A stretch of 64,000 nucleotides of DNA, taken from contig NZ_JABWRY020000001.1 of the NCBI RefSeq assembly GCF_014269205.2, positions 2,914,001-2,978,000 of the forward strand, written 5' to 3'. This DNA comes from Pseudomonas kermanshahensis. GTDB taxonomy: Bacteria > Pseudomonadota > Gammaproteobacteria > Pseudomonadales > Pseudomonadaceae. Below the pieces are notes generated by a model. That model ran no database searches. It was given only the letters and a program-made list of their open reading frames with translations, and was not told where the DNA came from. Position numbers and translations under genes: made by a program. Positions 38,542 to 47,051 of this stretch are shown piece after piece (positions within the stretch are counted from its first letter, which is position 1; the number at the start of each line of letters is the position of its first letter).

Positions 38542-39156
38542 ATGGAGCAGTTCCTGATCGTCGCCCTCGCCCACTTCCTAGCCCTGCTGTCACCCGGCCC
38601 GGACTTTTTCCTGGTTGCCCGCACCTCCATCAGTGGCGGTTGGCGCACCGCCAGCGGCGCGTGCCTGGGTATCGCGTTGGCCAATGGCGCCTTCATTGCC
38701 ATGGCCTTTACCGGCCTGTCGATTTTGCGCGAAGGCAGCACGTTATTCATTGCTTTGCAACTGGCCGGTGCGGCTTACCTTTTGTACATCGGCACACAAT
38801 TCTTGCGCTACGCCGGGCATTCCAACCTGGCCGCAGTGGCCGGCAATGGCGCTGTACCAAGTGGGTGGCGCAGCCTGGCGATGGGCTTTTTGTCGGGCAT
38901 TCTCAACCCCAAGAACGCGCTGTTCTACGCCAGCCTCGCCAGCATGGTCGCCAGCAGCAGTGTCGGCTGGAAGGTGGTGTATGCGGGCTGGATGTTCTGC
39001 ATCGTGCTGCTCTGGGACCTGCTGGTCGCCGTGGCCATCGGCAACCAGCGCGTGTTGCAGCGCTTCGCCCGCGCCTTGCCCTGGCTGGAGCGGGCTTCGG
39101 GGGTCATGCTGATGGTGTTGGCCGGGGGGTTGCTTGTGCACCTTGCGCTGGGCTGA
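38542..39156 (+). CDS. LysE/RhtB-family amino acid exporter (second)
   Basis: 204 residues with the family start FLALLSPGPDFFLVARTSISGG and GILNPKNALFYASL. ATG at 38542 follows CCGGAG; the frame open from 38458 is not needed. The last 53 bases overlap the 3' end of the convergent phosphatase gene. Confidence 0.9.
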   Translation: MEQFLIVALAHFLALLSPGPDFFLVARTSISGGWRTASGACLGIALANGAFIAMAFTGLSILREGSTLFIALQLAGAAYLLYIGTQFLRYAGHSNLAAVAGNGAVPSGWRSLAMGFLSGILNPKNALFYASLASMVASSSVGWKVVYAGWMFCIVLLWDLLVAVAIGNQRVLQRFARALPWLERASGVMLMVLAGGLLVHLALG

Positions 39157-39829
39157 CCAGCTCAAGGGTGGCCAGGTCGAGCAGGCTGAAATGGCCGCTG
39201 GCCCAGCCGCCGGTGTCCAGGTGCCAGACATTGCCCAGCTGTTTGACCTGCAGCACGGGTGTATGCCCGACCAACAAGGCACGGATGCCGTGCACAGGCC
39301 GGGTGTCGCCCTCCTTCAGCCGGCGCCGCGACCATTGGCAGACTTCGCGTACCTCGGGGTCGTCATCCAGTTCCAACCAGCTACGTAACACGGGCCAATC
39401 GGCGAAGGGGCTGTCGGCATGCAACAGACCGATCAGGCCCGCTGCACTTTCAACTTCCATGCCGATCGGCAATTGCTCGAAGCGTTCGACAAAGCGTCGC
39501 TGCTCGGCCTTGGGCAGCTCAAGAAACCAGCCACCACCGGCGGCGTGGTACATCTCCAGGTCGAGCCGGCCACCGCGCAGGTAGGTAACCGCCAGCGCCT
39601 CATGGTTCCCCTGCACGGCATGAAACCAGGGCAGGTCCAGCCATGCCAGCGCCGCGTGGCTGAGCGGACCGCGGTCGACCAGGTCACCGACGCTGAACAG
39701 GCGGTCCACTGCGGGGTTGAACCCAACCGCTTGCAGGCACCGAACAAGGCGCCCGAAGTGCCCGTGGATATCACCCACCGCCAGGTCTCGACCCAGGGGG
39801 TTGGCGGCTACCCGCCGAAACCGACTCAT
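39104..39829 (-). CDS. PPP-family serine/threonine-type metallophosphoesterase
   Basis: 241 residues with the three PPP motifs in order: GDIHGH (about 19-24), GDLVDRGP (about 47-54) and GNHE (about 74-77), plus a later GHTPV. It resembles the bacterial PphA/PrpA protein phosphatases and the related diadenosine tetraphosphatases; motifs alone do not separate them. The 3' end overlaps the convergent LysE gene. Confidence 0.88.
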   Translation of the reverse strand: MSRFRRVAANPLGRDLAVGDIHGHFGRLVRCLQAVGFNPAVDRLFSVGDLVDRGPLSHAALAWLDLPWFHAVQGNHEALAVTYLRGGRLDLEMYHAAGGGWFLELPKAEQRRFVERFEQLPIGMEVESAAGLIGLLHADSPFADWPVLRSWLELDDDPEVREVCQWSRRRLKEGDTRPVHGIRALLVGHTPVLQVKQLGNVWHLDTGGWASGHFSLLDLATLELVSPAQGAQATPRPTPSA

Positions 39830-39904
39830 TACAAACTTCCTCTGCGGGTGCTGTCATGGCAGGCGTAGAATAAAAGGACACGTCTTTCACCTTGGAGGTG
39901 CATC

Positions 39905-40420
39905 ATGCGTACCGCCCTCGTGTGTGCCGTGCTCGTGGCGCTGTCATTGAACAGCATGGCACAAGGTGCTCCGGCTGCGCAGGTCGAGGTGCGATTCGAC
40001 CATCCCGAAAAATTTCGCGATGCCAGCCTCGACAGTGCCGGCTACGAACGGGGTGCCGATGCCTATGTCATGAAGGCCCTGACCGAGTACCTGCAGAAGC
40101 TCGGCCAGCGTTACTTGCAAGCTGACCAGCAGCTGGTTATCGACATCCGTGACATCGACCTGGCCGGGCGCTTCGAGCCTTGGCACAGCAATGCCTACGA
40201 TGTGCGCTTCATGCGCGAAATCACCTGGCCGACCATCGACCTCAGCTACACCCTCAGCCAGCCCGGCAAACCTGCCCAGCAAACGCAGGAACGGGTCAGC
40301 GACAAGATGTACCTCAGCCGCCCAGGGCGGGTGACCAGCAGCAGCGACCGCCTGTATGCCGAAAAGGCCATGCTGAACGACTGGTTCCGCCAACGCTTCG
40401 CACCGCACGCGCCTTCCTGA
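39905..40420 (+). CDS. Secreted DUF3016 family protein
   Basis: 171 residues with a signal peptide (MRTALVCAVLVALSLNSMAQG). The conserved parts FDHPEKFRDASL, LVIDIRDIDLAGRFEPW and DVRFMREITWPTIDLSYTL match the DUF3016 group of periplasmic proteins, whose function is not known. TTGGAGG precedes the ATG. Confidence 0.82.
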   Translation: MRTALVCAVLVALSLNSMAQGAPAAQVEVRFDHPEKFRDASLDSAGYERGADAYVMKALTEYLQKLGQRYLQADQQLVIDIRDIDLAGRFEPWHSNAYDVRFMREITWPTIDLSYTLSQPGKPAQQTQERVSDKMYLSRPGRVTSSSDRLYAEKAMLNDWFRQRFAPHAPS

Positions 40421-40496
40421 AAAACCCTTCACTGGTACAGGTGTTGCGGCCAGGCGTATGCTCGGCCCTTGACTTGTACCAGGGAAGGAGCTGTTG

Positions 40497-41240
40497 ATGA
40501 AGATTTGCGCCGTGCAACTGGCGTCGCTCAAAGGCGATATTCAGGGCAACCTTGCGCGTCATCTGTATTGCATCGAGCAGGCTGCGGCGCTGGGTGCTGA
40601 GCTGGTGGTGTTTCCTGAACTGTCACTGACCGGCTATGAGCCGACCTTGGCCCGCCAGCTCGCCCTGCCGTTATCCACCCCACGGCTAAAGCCACTGCAG
40701 GCACTGTGCGACCAGCATGCTCTCACAGTCGCCGTGGGCCTGCCCTTGCCAACGCCTCACGGCATTCGCATCGGCATGCCGATCCTGAGCCCAGGCATGC
40801 CCCGCCAGGCGTATGCCAAACGGCGCCTGCACGGCGATGAACTGCCCTACTTCGCCGCCGGCGATCAGCCCTTGGTACTCGAGGTGGCCAAGCACCGGGT
40901 AGCGCCTGCCATCTGCTACGAGTCGATGTTCATCGAACATGCTGCCGAGGCGCGGGCACAGGGCGCGCAAGTGTACCTGGCCAGTGTGGCGAAAACGGCC
41001 AAGGGCATTGGTGAGGGCTACGAGCATTACCCGGAGGTCGCCCGCACGCTGGGCCTTACCGTCTTGTTGGCCAACTGCGTGGGGCCTGCCGATACGTTCA
41101 TCGGCGCAGGTGGGTCTGCGGCCTGGGATAACCAGGGTCGGCTGCTGGCCAGCCTGAATGACACCTGCGAAGGGCTGATTCTGCTGGATACCACCCACTC
41201 CAGCGCGACCGCTGTGCCACTGAGGGTGCTGACTGCGTGA
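40497..41240 (+). CDS. Carbon-nitrogen (nitrilase superfamily) hydrolase
   Basis: 247 residues with the Glu-Lys-Cys triad of the superfamily: Glu41 in VVFPELSLTGYE, Lys108 in YAKRRLHGDE and Cys140 in AICYESMF. It probably cleaves an amide; the substrate is not predictable. It begins at the ATG at 40497 after AAGGAG and overlaps the next small gene by four bases. Confidence 0.9.
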   Translation: MKICAVQLASLKGDIQGNLARHLYCIEQAAALGAELVVFPELSLTGYEPTLARQLALPLSTPRLKPLQALCDQHALTVAVGLPLPTPHGIRIGMPILSPGMPRQAYAKRRLHGDELPYFAAGDQPLVLEVAKHRVAPAICYESMFIEHAAEARAQGAQVYLASVAKTAKGIGEGYEHYPEVARTLGLTVLLANCVGPADTFIGAGGSAAWDNQGRLLASLNDTCEGLILLDTTHSSATAVPLRVLTA

Positions 41241-41479
41241 AGTATCTGTTGTTGACGCTGGCGAGCTACGCATCCACGCATTACTTGGTTGGGCTGTTGA
41301 TCCAGGGTCAATTGGCCGAAATCGCCGAAGGCCTGCGCCATCGACCGGGTGCGCCCACCGCTGGCGAATACTTGCGAGAGGTCCGGCCCCATGCCCGGCG
41401 GGCCCACCGTCAGTACACCTTGATGGCCGGATCAGCGCTGGCGCTGGTGGCCTGCCTGGTCGCCAACTGGATCTTTTAG
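41237..41479 (+). CDS. Small membrane protein of unknown function
   Basis: 80 residues from a GTG that overlaps the previous stop (GTGA). A hydrophobic N-terminal segment (KYLLLTLASYASTHYLVGLLI) and a C-terminal helix (MAGSALALVACLVANWIF) flank a basic middle. Coupled translation with the hydrolase suggests a shared task. I do not recognise the family. Confidence 0.7.
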   Translation: MKYLLLTLASYASTHYLVGLLIQGQLAEIAEGLRHRPGAPTAGEYLREVRPHARRAHRQYTLMAGSALALVACLVANWIF

Positions 41480-41490
41480 GTTTGCCGGGC

Positions 41491-41991
41491 TCAGAGTGCC
41501 AAGGCCAGGCTTTCTCTGCCTTCCAGCGCCAGCAGGTATTGCTTCGCCTGAAGCCCTCCGGCAAAGCCGGTGAGGTTGCCTGAAGCACCAATTACCCGGT
41601 GGCACGGCGCAATGATGGAGATCGGGTTACGGCCATTGGCCGCGCCTACCGCACGGACCGCGCTAGGGTTGCCGATCTGCCGGGCAATGTCGCCGTAACT
41701 GCGGGTTTCACCGAAAGGAATGGTCAGCAATGCCTCCCACACCTCGCGCTGAAACGGCGTACCGGCAAAATCCAACGCCAGGTCGAAGTGTCGCCGCGTG
41801 CCGGCAAAGTACTCGCCTAGCTGGCGGGCGGTGTCCAGCAGTACCGGGCACCGGTCATCACGATGGAGCTCACCGAGCCGCACGCGGTTTTCCCGCTCCT
41901 CCTCCCAGAGCACGGCTGCCAGCCGTTCGCCACGGGCGACCAGCGTCAGCGTGCCAACGGGGGATTGCATGAAGGTGAAGGCGCTGGACAT
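41491..41991 (-). CDS. ogt: Methylated-DNA-protein-cysteine methyltransferase
   Basis: 166 residues. The acceptor cysteine is Cys130 in the diagnostic PCHRVIG, with AVRAVGAANGRNP upstream and GFAGGLQAKQYLLALE downstream. It repairs O6-alkylguanine and O4-alkylthymine by a single-use methyl transfer. The absence of an Ada regulatory domain makes it the Ogt type. Confidence 0.94.
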   Translation of the reverse strand: MSSAFTFMQSPVGTLTLVARGERLAAVLWEEERENRVRLGELHRDDRCPVLLDTARQLGEYFAGTRRHFDLALDFAGTPFQREVWEALLTIPFGETRSYGDIARQIGNPSAVRAVGAANGRNPISIIAPCHRVIGASGNLTGFAGGLQAKQYLLALEGRESLALAL

Positions 41992-42066
41992 TGGGGGCTC
42001 CTGCAGGGTGCGAGATGGTCAGCGCACTCTACGCAGGCGCAAGGCCACACGCACCCGCTTTCTTGC

Positions 42067-42867
42067 TCAACCAATCCCGCAGCCGGCAATCCGCCTGGCT
42101 TCTGACAGGTTGACCTTGGGGATCAGTTCGGCCGGGATGCGCGACGCCGCCGACAGGTTGTAGACGTGAAAATGCTCATTGACCACTTGCCGCGCCATCA
42201 ATGTCAGTGACGGCAGGATGCGGCTGTCCCAATGCTGGTCCAGTCCGCACGGTGAATGTTGCCCTTCTTCGGTCTCGTAGAAGCGCCCCACCGTCTGGTC
42301 AAGGTCGACCCCCACCAGCAGCACCTCTTCGAACCCCAGGTGATAAGCCAGTTGCAGCGCCACGTAGGCGACTGTGCGGGCATCGAAAAAACCCTGCGAC
42401 AAGTCTTTGCTGAAGGCGATCGACCGTGCCCGTTTGCTCCACAATGCGCGGCTGCAGACGCAACTGTCACCGTGCCCGCGCACACCGTCGAGCAGGCCGG
42501 GTGTGTGCGCCTTGTGCAAGGTATAGCATTCGCTAGCAGCTGGTATGTCGGCACCCTCGAATTGCTCTGGCCACAGCGCGAGCCGTTGGCTGTCACGCAG
42601 GGCGGTGGCAAACAGATCAGGTTGCTGCAGGCCGAAGCTTTTGTCGGTGCACACGTAGAAAAACGGTTTCACGCCATGCTCTGCTGTCATGGCGACTGAA
42701 CCGTTCATGGCAATGATCGGCAGATGGGCAAAATCAGCCAGCGGGAAATGCCTGGCTGAAGCACCCGAGGCCAGAATCACCACGGGGCCTTGCTGAGTAT
42801 TGCGACACGCCTCGAAACTGGAGAACGCCCCGCGTTCAGCACTGGGCTGCGACGGAAGTGTGTTCAT
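42067..42867 (-). CDS. DUF115/glycosyltransferase-like protein, possibly LPS-related
   Basis: 266 residues. The N-terminal half has a Rossmann-like nucleotide-binding look (GPVVILASGASARHFPLADFAHLPIIAMNGSVAM, YVCTDKSF), as seen in the DUF115/MptE-like and sialyltransferase-like families that act on surface polysaccharides. VLLVGVDLDQ and a final NLSAASRIP motif also fit those families. No signal peptide or membrane helix. The assignment is by resemblance only; an LPS core role is one possibility. Confidence 0.5.
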   Translation of the reverse strand: MNTLPSQPSAERGAFSSFEACRNTQQGPVVILASGASARHFPLADFAHLPIIAMNGSVAMTAEHGVKPFFYVCTDKSFGLQQPDLFATALRDSQRLALWPEQFEGADIPAASECYTLHKAHTPGLLDGVRGHGDSCVCSRALWSKRARSIAFSKDLSQGFFDARTVAYVALQLAYHLGFEEVLLVGVDLDQTVGRFYETEEGQHSPCGLDQHWDSRILPSLTLMARQVVNEHFHVYNLSAASRIPAELIPKVNLSEARRIAGCGIG

Positions 42868-43219
42868 CGTTTGCTACTTTGGACTGGACAGTACAAACAC
42901 GATACCGGTCCTTGTATGCACAACGGACGCTTTTACAAAAACCTTACACAAAGCGACTGATGGGTCTAAATCTGTCCAAAAGTGGAAGAAATGACAGCGC
43001 CCTTCTCCACACAAGCGCAGTGTTTCTACAGACCCGTAGTCTCGGTCGTTGTTCACCCGCCTGCAGGCCTGGCAGGCGCTTTGCCCCCACTGTACCGACG
43101 AACGGGCGTGCAATCACTGGTGTCATGCCCCGGGCTATTCGTCGCTTGCTCATGAGCCAGCTTGATGGTTACCAACTGCCCGACTAATACTTAGGTCTCT
43201 GCCTGGGGAGGCACGAAAC
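42868..43219. other. Intergenic stretch, no gene recognised
   Basis: About 350 bases with no ORF that has both a start with ribosome site and a plausible protein. A 41-codon open stretch (43047-43169) encodes CPHCTDERACNHWC, which looks like a zinc-knuckle fragment, but has no start codon with support and ends at once. Confidence 0.5.
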
Positions 43220-43426
43220 ATGCAACCAAGATTCGTTATCGTTCCGGCGGTACCCATCGAAAAGGAGTCATTCCGCGTCGGTAGCCGGTACTACGCAGCG
43301 ACCGTATGCGGTGGGTTCGACATTTATGACAACCTGGCGAAGGAGCGGCTCAAACCCAGTTACCCGAACAGGACCGATGCAGAAGTGCAATGCCAGCGGA
43401 TGAACACAAAACTCGAAGCACGCTGA
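43220..43426 (+). CDS. Small hypothetical protein
   Basis: 68 residues, preceded by a strong GGGGAGG site. Basic, soluble, with a likely short beta-sheet (RYYAATVCGGFDIYDN) and a charged C-terminal helix (RTDAEVQCQRMNTKLEAR). No family recognised. It opens a run of small accessory genes that reaches the integrase remnant at 47 kb. Confidence 0.65.
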   Translation: MQPRFVIVPAVPIEKESFRVGSRYYAATVCGGFDIYDNLAKERLKPSYPNRTDAEVQCQRMNTKLEAR

Positions 43427-43569
43427 GGGGAAGTCGCCGAAGCAGGTGCGCGCCGCACACGGCGGCTGCCTCGGGGGTCGCTGCGCGGCCCCATTCACCG
43501 CCGATGACGCTTAACTGACTGGCAGCCAGCTACCAACATGGGCGGTATGGGCAGCTCAGGTTACTGAGC

Positions 43570-43899
43570 TCATTCCAGGCACTCTCTTGCAGCCTGGCGC
43601 AGTTTGTCGCCCGAAAGGAAGCTGCCTTTATAGAACGTGGCGCGGCTGCCGTCGCGCGACTCAACCACCTCGAGGACATCGTCGGAGGCCACTGCGCTTG
43701 GCGCGGTCAATCGATAGCCGTGGGCAATCGATTTCTGGTTGGCGAGGGGCGCCAGTGCTTGCCACTTGGGCATTACACAGGCGGCATATTGTGCAGGGGT
43801 TTTGGAGGTCAGCTTACTGGCTGTGGGGTTACCCGGTGTTGCGCAACCGGCAAGGCTGGCAGTCAACAAGGTGCAAACAAAGATACGAAATGTAGGCAT
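43570..43899 (-). CDS. Small lipoprotein of unknown function
   Basis: 109 residues from the ATG at 43899, which begins directly on a lipoprotein signal (MPTFRIFVCTLLTASLAGC). An in-frame ATG at 43929 is possible but would add ten polar residues ahead of the signal. The mature part is short, with two further cysteines (AACVMPKW, ARECLE) that could form a disulfide. No family recognised. Confidence 0.7.
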   Translation of the reverse strand: MPTFRIFVCTLLTASLAGCATPGNPTASKLTSKTPAQYAACVMPKWQALAPLANQKSIAHGYRLTAPSAVASDDVLEVVESRDGSRATFYKGSFLSGDKLRQAARECLE

Positions 43900-44118
43900 T
43901 TGCAATTGACCAATAGAGATACAGGGCATTCTACCCAGCGTCGCAACTTAGTTCCAATCAACCAAGGTCGTGGTGCGTTTTGCTTAGCGTGAAGATTTTA
44001 TCGGAGCTTCATTAGAGCGGTCACCTGTTAATTCTGCTAGTAGCCATAGTCGTGAAGCGGGCACAGAGTAGCCCGTGCAGATACTCATAAGCGTGGTGCA
44101 TTACAAGGAGCGCTCCCC

Positions 44119-44334
44119 ATGCCATCCAACCGTACGCAATTTTTCTATCAGAATGGTCACCTGCACACGCTGAAAACAGGTGAAGAAAGCCGCGCTATCT
44201 TTCGGGGTGCAGCGAACATCGCGCATGCAGAGCTGAACGCCGCCAACGCACAAAGTGGCTTATTGGCAACGGACGATAAAGGCTCAGTTTTACAGGTACA
44301 AGGTAATGAATCAGGTAAGTCGGACACTGACTAG
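44119..44334 (+). pseudogene. Truncated RHS-type protein (N-terminal fragment)
   Basis: The 71 residues (FFYQNGHLHTLKTGEESRAIFRGAAN ... GLLATDDKGSVLQV) resemble the start of small Pseudomonas RHS-repeat toxins, where the reading normally continues into a YSPYG-type core and a variable toxin tip. Here the frame ends a few codons after SVLQV. The upstream region is intact, with AAGGAG before ATG, so a short peptide may still be made. The core and toxin are missing. Confidence 0.65.
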
Positions 44335-44418
44335 CCTTAGCATGAAAAACTTCACTTGCGTCTCCACTTGAGGGTTGTGTCATGATGCGCTGAACAGGTA
44401 CTACCGTGCAGGATGCCC

Positions 44419-44880
44419 ATGCCTCAATTTGATTGGCTCGCGAATCACATGAACCATTGCAACGCCTTCGCTCAGTGGATTCATCAGCAATTCACGTATG
44501 AGTTCGACGGCATCGACCTTTCGCGATGGCAGCACGAGTTCGCAGAAGGCCAGGGCAATGGTGACTGGCAATGCCTGATTGCCCTAGAGCAAGGCCAGTT
44601 GTTGGGCGGTGCCGCTCTAGCAGCCCAAGACTTGCCTTCCCGCCCGGACCTCGGCCCTTGGCTTGCCTGCGTGTTCGTTGACCCGGCAGCCAGAGGAGCC
44701 GGTATCGCCGAGCACCTGATTGAGCGCCTATGTGCCCATGCGCGCACTGCCGGCTTCGAAACCTTGTACCTGCACACCCATGATAAACAGGCTTACTATG
44801 AGAAGCGTGGCTGGACGGTCATTGAGCAGTTCGAGGCGTGGGGCAACAAGCAGTGGCTGATGTCACGCACGCTTCGCTGA
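44419..44880 (+). CDS. GNAT family N-acetyltransferase
   Basis: About 153 residues with the acetyl-CoA binding region VFVDPAARGAGIAEHLIERLCAHAR (the R/Q-x-x-G-x-G/A loop) and a C-terminal TLYLHTHDKQAYYEKRGWTVIEQ, typical of GNATs. The ATG at 44419 has AGGA six bases upstream and is preferred; an in-frame ATG lies two codons earlier (44413). Substrate unknown. Confidence 0.85.
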   Translation: MPQFDWLANHMNHCNAFAQWIHQQFTYEFDGIDLSRWQHEFAEGQGNGDWQCLIALEQGQLLGGAALAAQDLPSRPDLGPWLACVFVDPAARGAGIAEHLIERLCAHARTAGFETLYLHTHDKQAYYEKRGWTVIEQFEAWGNKQWLMSRTLR

Positions 44881-44930
44881 ACGGCCAGACAGGGTTGTAG
44901 ACGCACACTTCAAGGAACGCACTCACGCTC

Positions 44931-45140
44931 ATGGAACCGCTTCATACCATCAAAGCCGATCTCGTCAAAACCGCCGACCACCTGAATGAACTCAGTAAAG
45001 CCATGACCGGGCACGCCAAGTTCATGGAAGCCCGGGCGACCGCAGACAGCGAGATCGATGTACGCGCTCATATCAAGTCCATCGATGGGGTTGCCAGTGA
45101 GCTGAGGTCCGTCGCAGCAAAGATCAAGGATGAGCCCTGA
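44931..45140 (+). CDS. Small helical hypothetical protein
   Basis: 69 residues, predicted all-helical with heptad-like spacing (IKADLVKTADHLNELSKAM, IDGVASELRSVAAKI). AAGGA lies somewhat far (about 15 bases) before the ATG. No family recognised; gene status is moderately supported. Confidence 0.5.
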   Translation: MEPLHTIKADLVKTADHLNELSKAMTGHAKFMEARATADSEIDVRAHIKSIDGVASELRSVAAKIKDEP

Positions 45141-45174
45141 CCTACGCCCAACCCGCGGCAACCTTCAGAGCTCG

Positions 45175-45474
45175 CTACTTAGCGCAGGCGAACTGTTCGG
45201 CCACGGGAATCGCATCGCTTGCTATCCGCCGTGCCCTGCCCACGCCCCACGCCAAGGCACGGGTCATCGATTCGCCTGGACGCGAATCGAATGCTTCTTC
45301 ATGAATGGCCATGCCACTAGGGGCATAAACCCCGATGAACATCTGCGTATTGCCTGTTCGCGACAGTCGCACCTGGACATCGATGTAGCTGCCGTCACAT
45401 AACGTTTCGTCGTGAGTCCGATGGTGAAGCGTCGGGTCAGCCCAGCCCCAGAAAACGTCGCCGCGAATCCGCAT
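45175..45474 (-). CDS. Hypothetical protein
   Basis: 99 residues, with a strong AGGAGGGG site before the ATG. It looks like a small beta-rich domain (YIDVQVRLSRTGNTQMFIGVYAPSGMAIHEEAF) followed by a helix with Arg/Ala pattern. No signal peptide. Family not recognised. Confidence 0.7.
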   Translation of the reverse strand: MRIRGDVFWGWADPTLHHRTHDETLCDGSYIDVQVRLSRTGNTQMFIGVYAPSGMAIHEEAFDSRPGESMTRALAWGVGRARRIASDAIPVAEQFACAK

Positions 45475-45747
45475 GTCGCCCCTCCTACGACTTTAGTTGT
45501 ATACCTAAAGCCACCATAGCCAAAGGCAAACGGCGCGCAACTGTACTCAGTCGAAATGTGAGCTGAATCGGACAACTGGCAATCACCAGTAAACAAAGCG
45601 TTATTCGTTTGCCCACGCAGGCCATCACGTCATGCCAAATCAAGCACCGACCGTCGACGCCAGAGGTCGCTTGCACGGTGAATTTATGGCAATCTGCCGC
45701 GAAATCGAAAAGCAAAATCATGGAAACTAAATTTCAAGAGCACGCTA

Positions 45748-46461
45748 ATGCCAGAAATTTCAGCAGATAACGCCAGCCTTATTCACAGCATTGCTACAAC
45801 AACCGCCATCATTGCCGCCTTAGTCTCGGCCTGCGCGGTCATACTGGCGCACCTGACGTCCGAGGTGCAAAGCAGCGAGTCCGACAGGTCCATGGCCGAG
45901 GCCAGCCAACTGATCGCCACAGCCAACCAGTCCGCCGCCCAGTCCCAGTTGAAAATCGAAGAGCTCCTGCAACAGAACGCGGCGTTGACGGCACAACTGG
46001 ACGCCGCGAAAAAAGAGCGCCAGGCCATTGAACATCGCCTGCGGCCTAGAAAGCTGACAGCGCAGGCACAGGCCGCGTTCCAGGCATTGGCGGCAGCGCT
46101 CGCAAAAGACAAAGTAGCCCCAACCGTACTGCTCAATATCGTCAGAAACGACGACGAAGCGTTGGCGTTCTCCAAGCAGATCGCCGTTGCCCTGACCAAA
46201 GCAGGCGTGCGGGTACAAATAAAGCAGTTGATGCTCACCAAAGAGGCCACGGGCGTTCAGGCAGTGCTGTATGACAGCCCGGGAAGCCAGCAAATCGAAC
46301 GTGCGCTGAGGGCCGCTAATTTTGCAACGGACATCAGTCGATCGTCGCAAACACCGAAGATCAATATCGATGATGACGACAAGCCTGTTATTAGTGCGTT
46401 TATCAACGTGTTTCCAAAAGAGATGTCGTTAACGGACACTGCAGCGCCGCACGCAGACTAA
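45748..46461 (+). CDS. Membrane-anchored coiled-coil protein of unknown function
   Basis: 237 residues: one N-terminal membrane helix (about 12-35), a long coiled coil (about 38-98, ASQLIATANQSAAQSQLKIEELLQQNAALTAQLDAAKKERQAIEHRL), then an alpha/beta domain of about 110 residues (VLLNIVRNDDEALAFSKQIAVALTKAGVRVQI) that looks like a small receiver-like or nucleotide-independent fold. Such layouts occur in scaffold or sensor proteins of accessory islands. I do not recognise the family. Confidence 0.75.
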   Translation: MPEISADNASLIHSIATTTAIIAALVSACAVILAHLTSEVQSSESDRSMAEASQLIATANQSAAQSQLKIEELLQQNAALTAQLDAAKKERQAIEHRLRPRKLTAQAQAAFQALAAALAKDKVAPTVLLNIVRNDDEALAFSKQIAVALTKAGVRVQIKQLMLTKEATGVQAVLYDSPGSQQIERALRAANFATDISRSSQTPKINIDDDDKPVISAFINVFPKEMSLTDTAAPHAD

Positions 46462-46612
46462 AACTAACGATCATGACTGGCCACCCATCCAGCATGGACG
46501 CAAAGCCAGTAACTAACACGCCCGGCTCCGTAGTAGCGTTGCGCATTCTACGAACTTCCAGGTCCGTTAACTGCAAGCCCACGGACCTGGGCGATTCAGA
46601 CCAGGAGGTCAA

Positions 46613-46867
46613 ATGCGTGTTGAGGTGATAGACCAAGCGGCGATAGATTCGGCGCTGATTGCGTTTGCCCGCTATAAAATCGGAGAAACAAAAATCTTCG
46701 ACCTAGAGCGTGCAATGAGCTTTGAAGTGGGTGAGGCTTTGTCCAAGAGCGGACTGGTGAGGTTCACCATTACACAGTCAGTGTCCGGCCGCTACCGCAT
46801 CAGCGATGAAGGCGAAAACGCCATCACGGACGCTGGGCGGGCGCGCCTTAAGGTGATCCGAGGGTAA
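46613..46867 (+). CDS. Small hypothetical protein, DUF1488-like size
   Basis: 84 residues with a strong AGGAGGTC site before the ATG. Mixed fold with no signal or membrane helix; RYRISDEGENAITDAGRARLKVIRG at the end could be a basic nucleic-acid-binding tail. The size comparison in the title is only descriptive; I do not assign a family. Confidence 0.6.
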   Translation: MRVEVIDQAAIDSALIAFARYKIGETKIFDLERAMSFEVGEALSKSGLVRFTITQSVSGRYRISDEGENAITDAGRARLKVIRG

Positions 46868-46891
46868 GCCCGCTTTTATGATCCGGTACAA

Positions 46892-46952
46892 ACAGCTTCA
46901 CCTCGGGCACTAAGGGCAACGCACGTTCCACTTACCCTAGAGGTGAAGCTGT
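46892..46952. repeat. 13-bp inverted repeat with 35-base spacer
   Basis: ACAGCTTCACCTC (46892-46904) and GAGGTGAAGCTGT (46940-46952) are perfect complements. It lies between a small hypothetical gene and the integrase remnant. It could be a transcription terminator without a T run, a regulatory hairpin, or the ends of a decayed element. Confidence 0.75.
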
Positions 46953-47051
46953 GCTTCGGCGTGCGTCAAGAGGCATTGCACAACGCACACGGTCCTTTGG
47001 TGATATCGCCTGCCCGAGGCCCTTCGTGGTCCAACCAAGCAAAGGTGGGCT

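Noticed and set aside
43047..43169. Zinc-knuckle-like stretch CPHCTDERACNHWC
   Set aside because: No supported start codon and only about 41 codons between stops; could be a fragment but cannot be called a gene.
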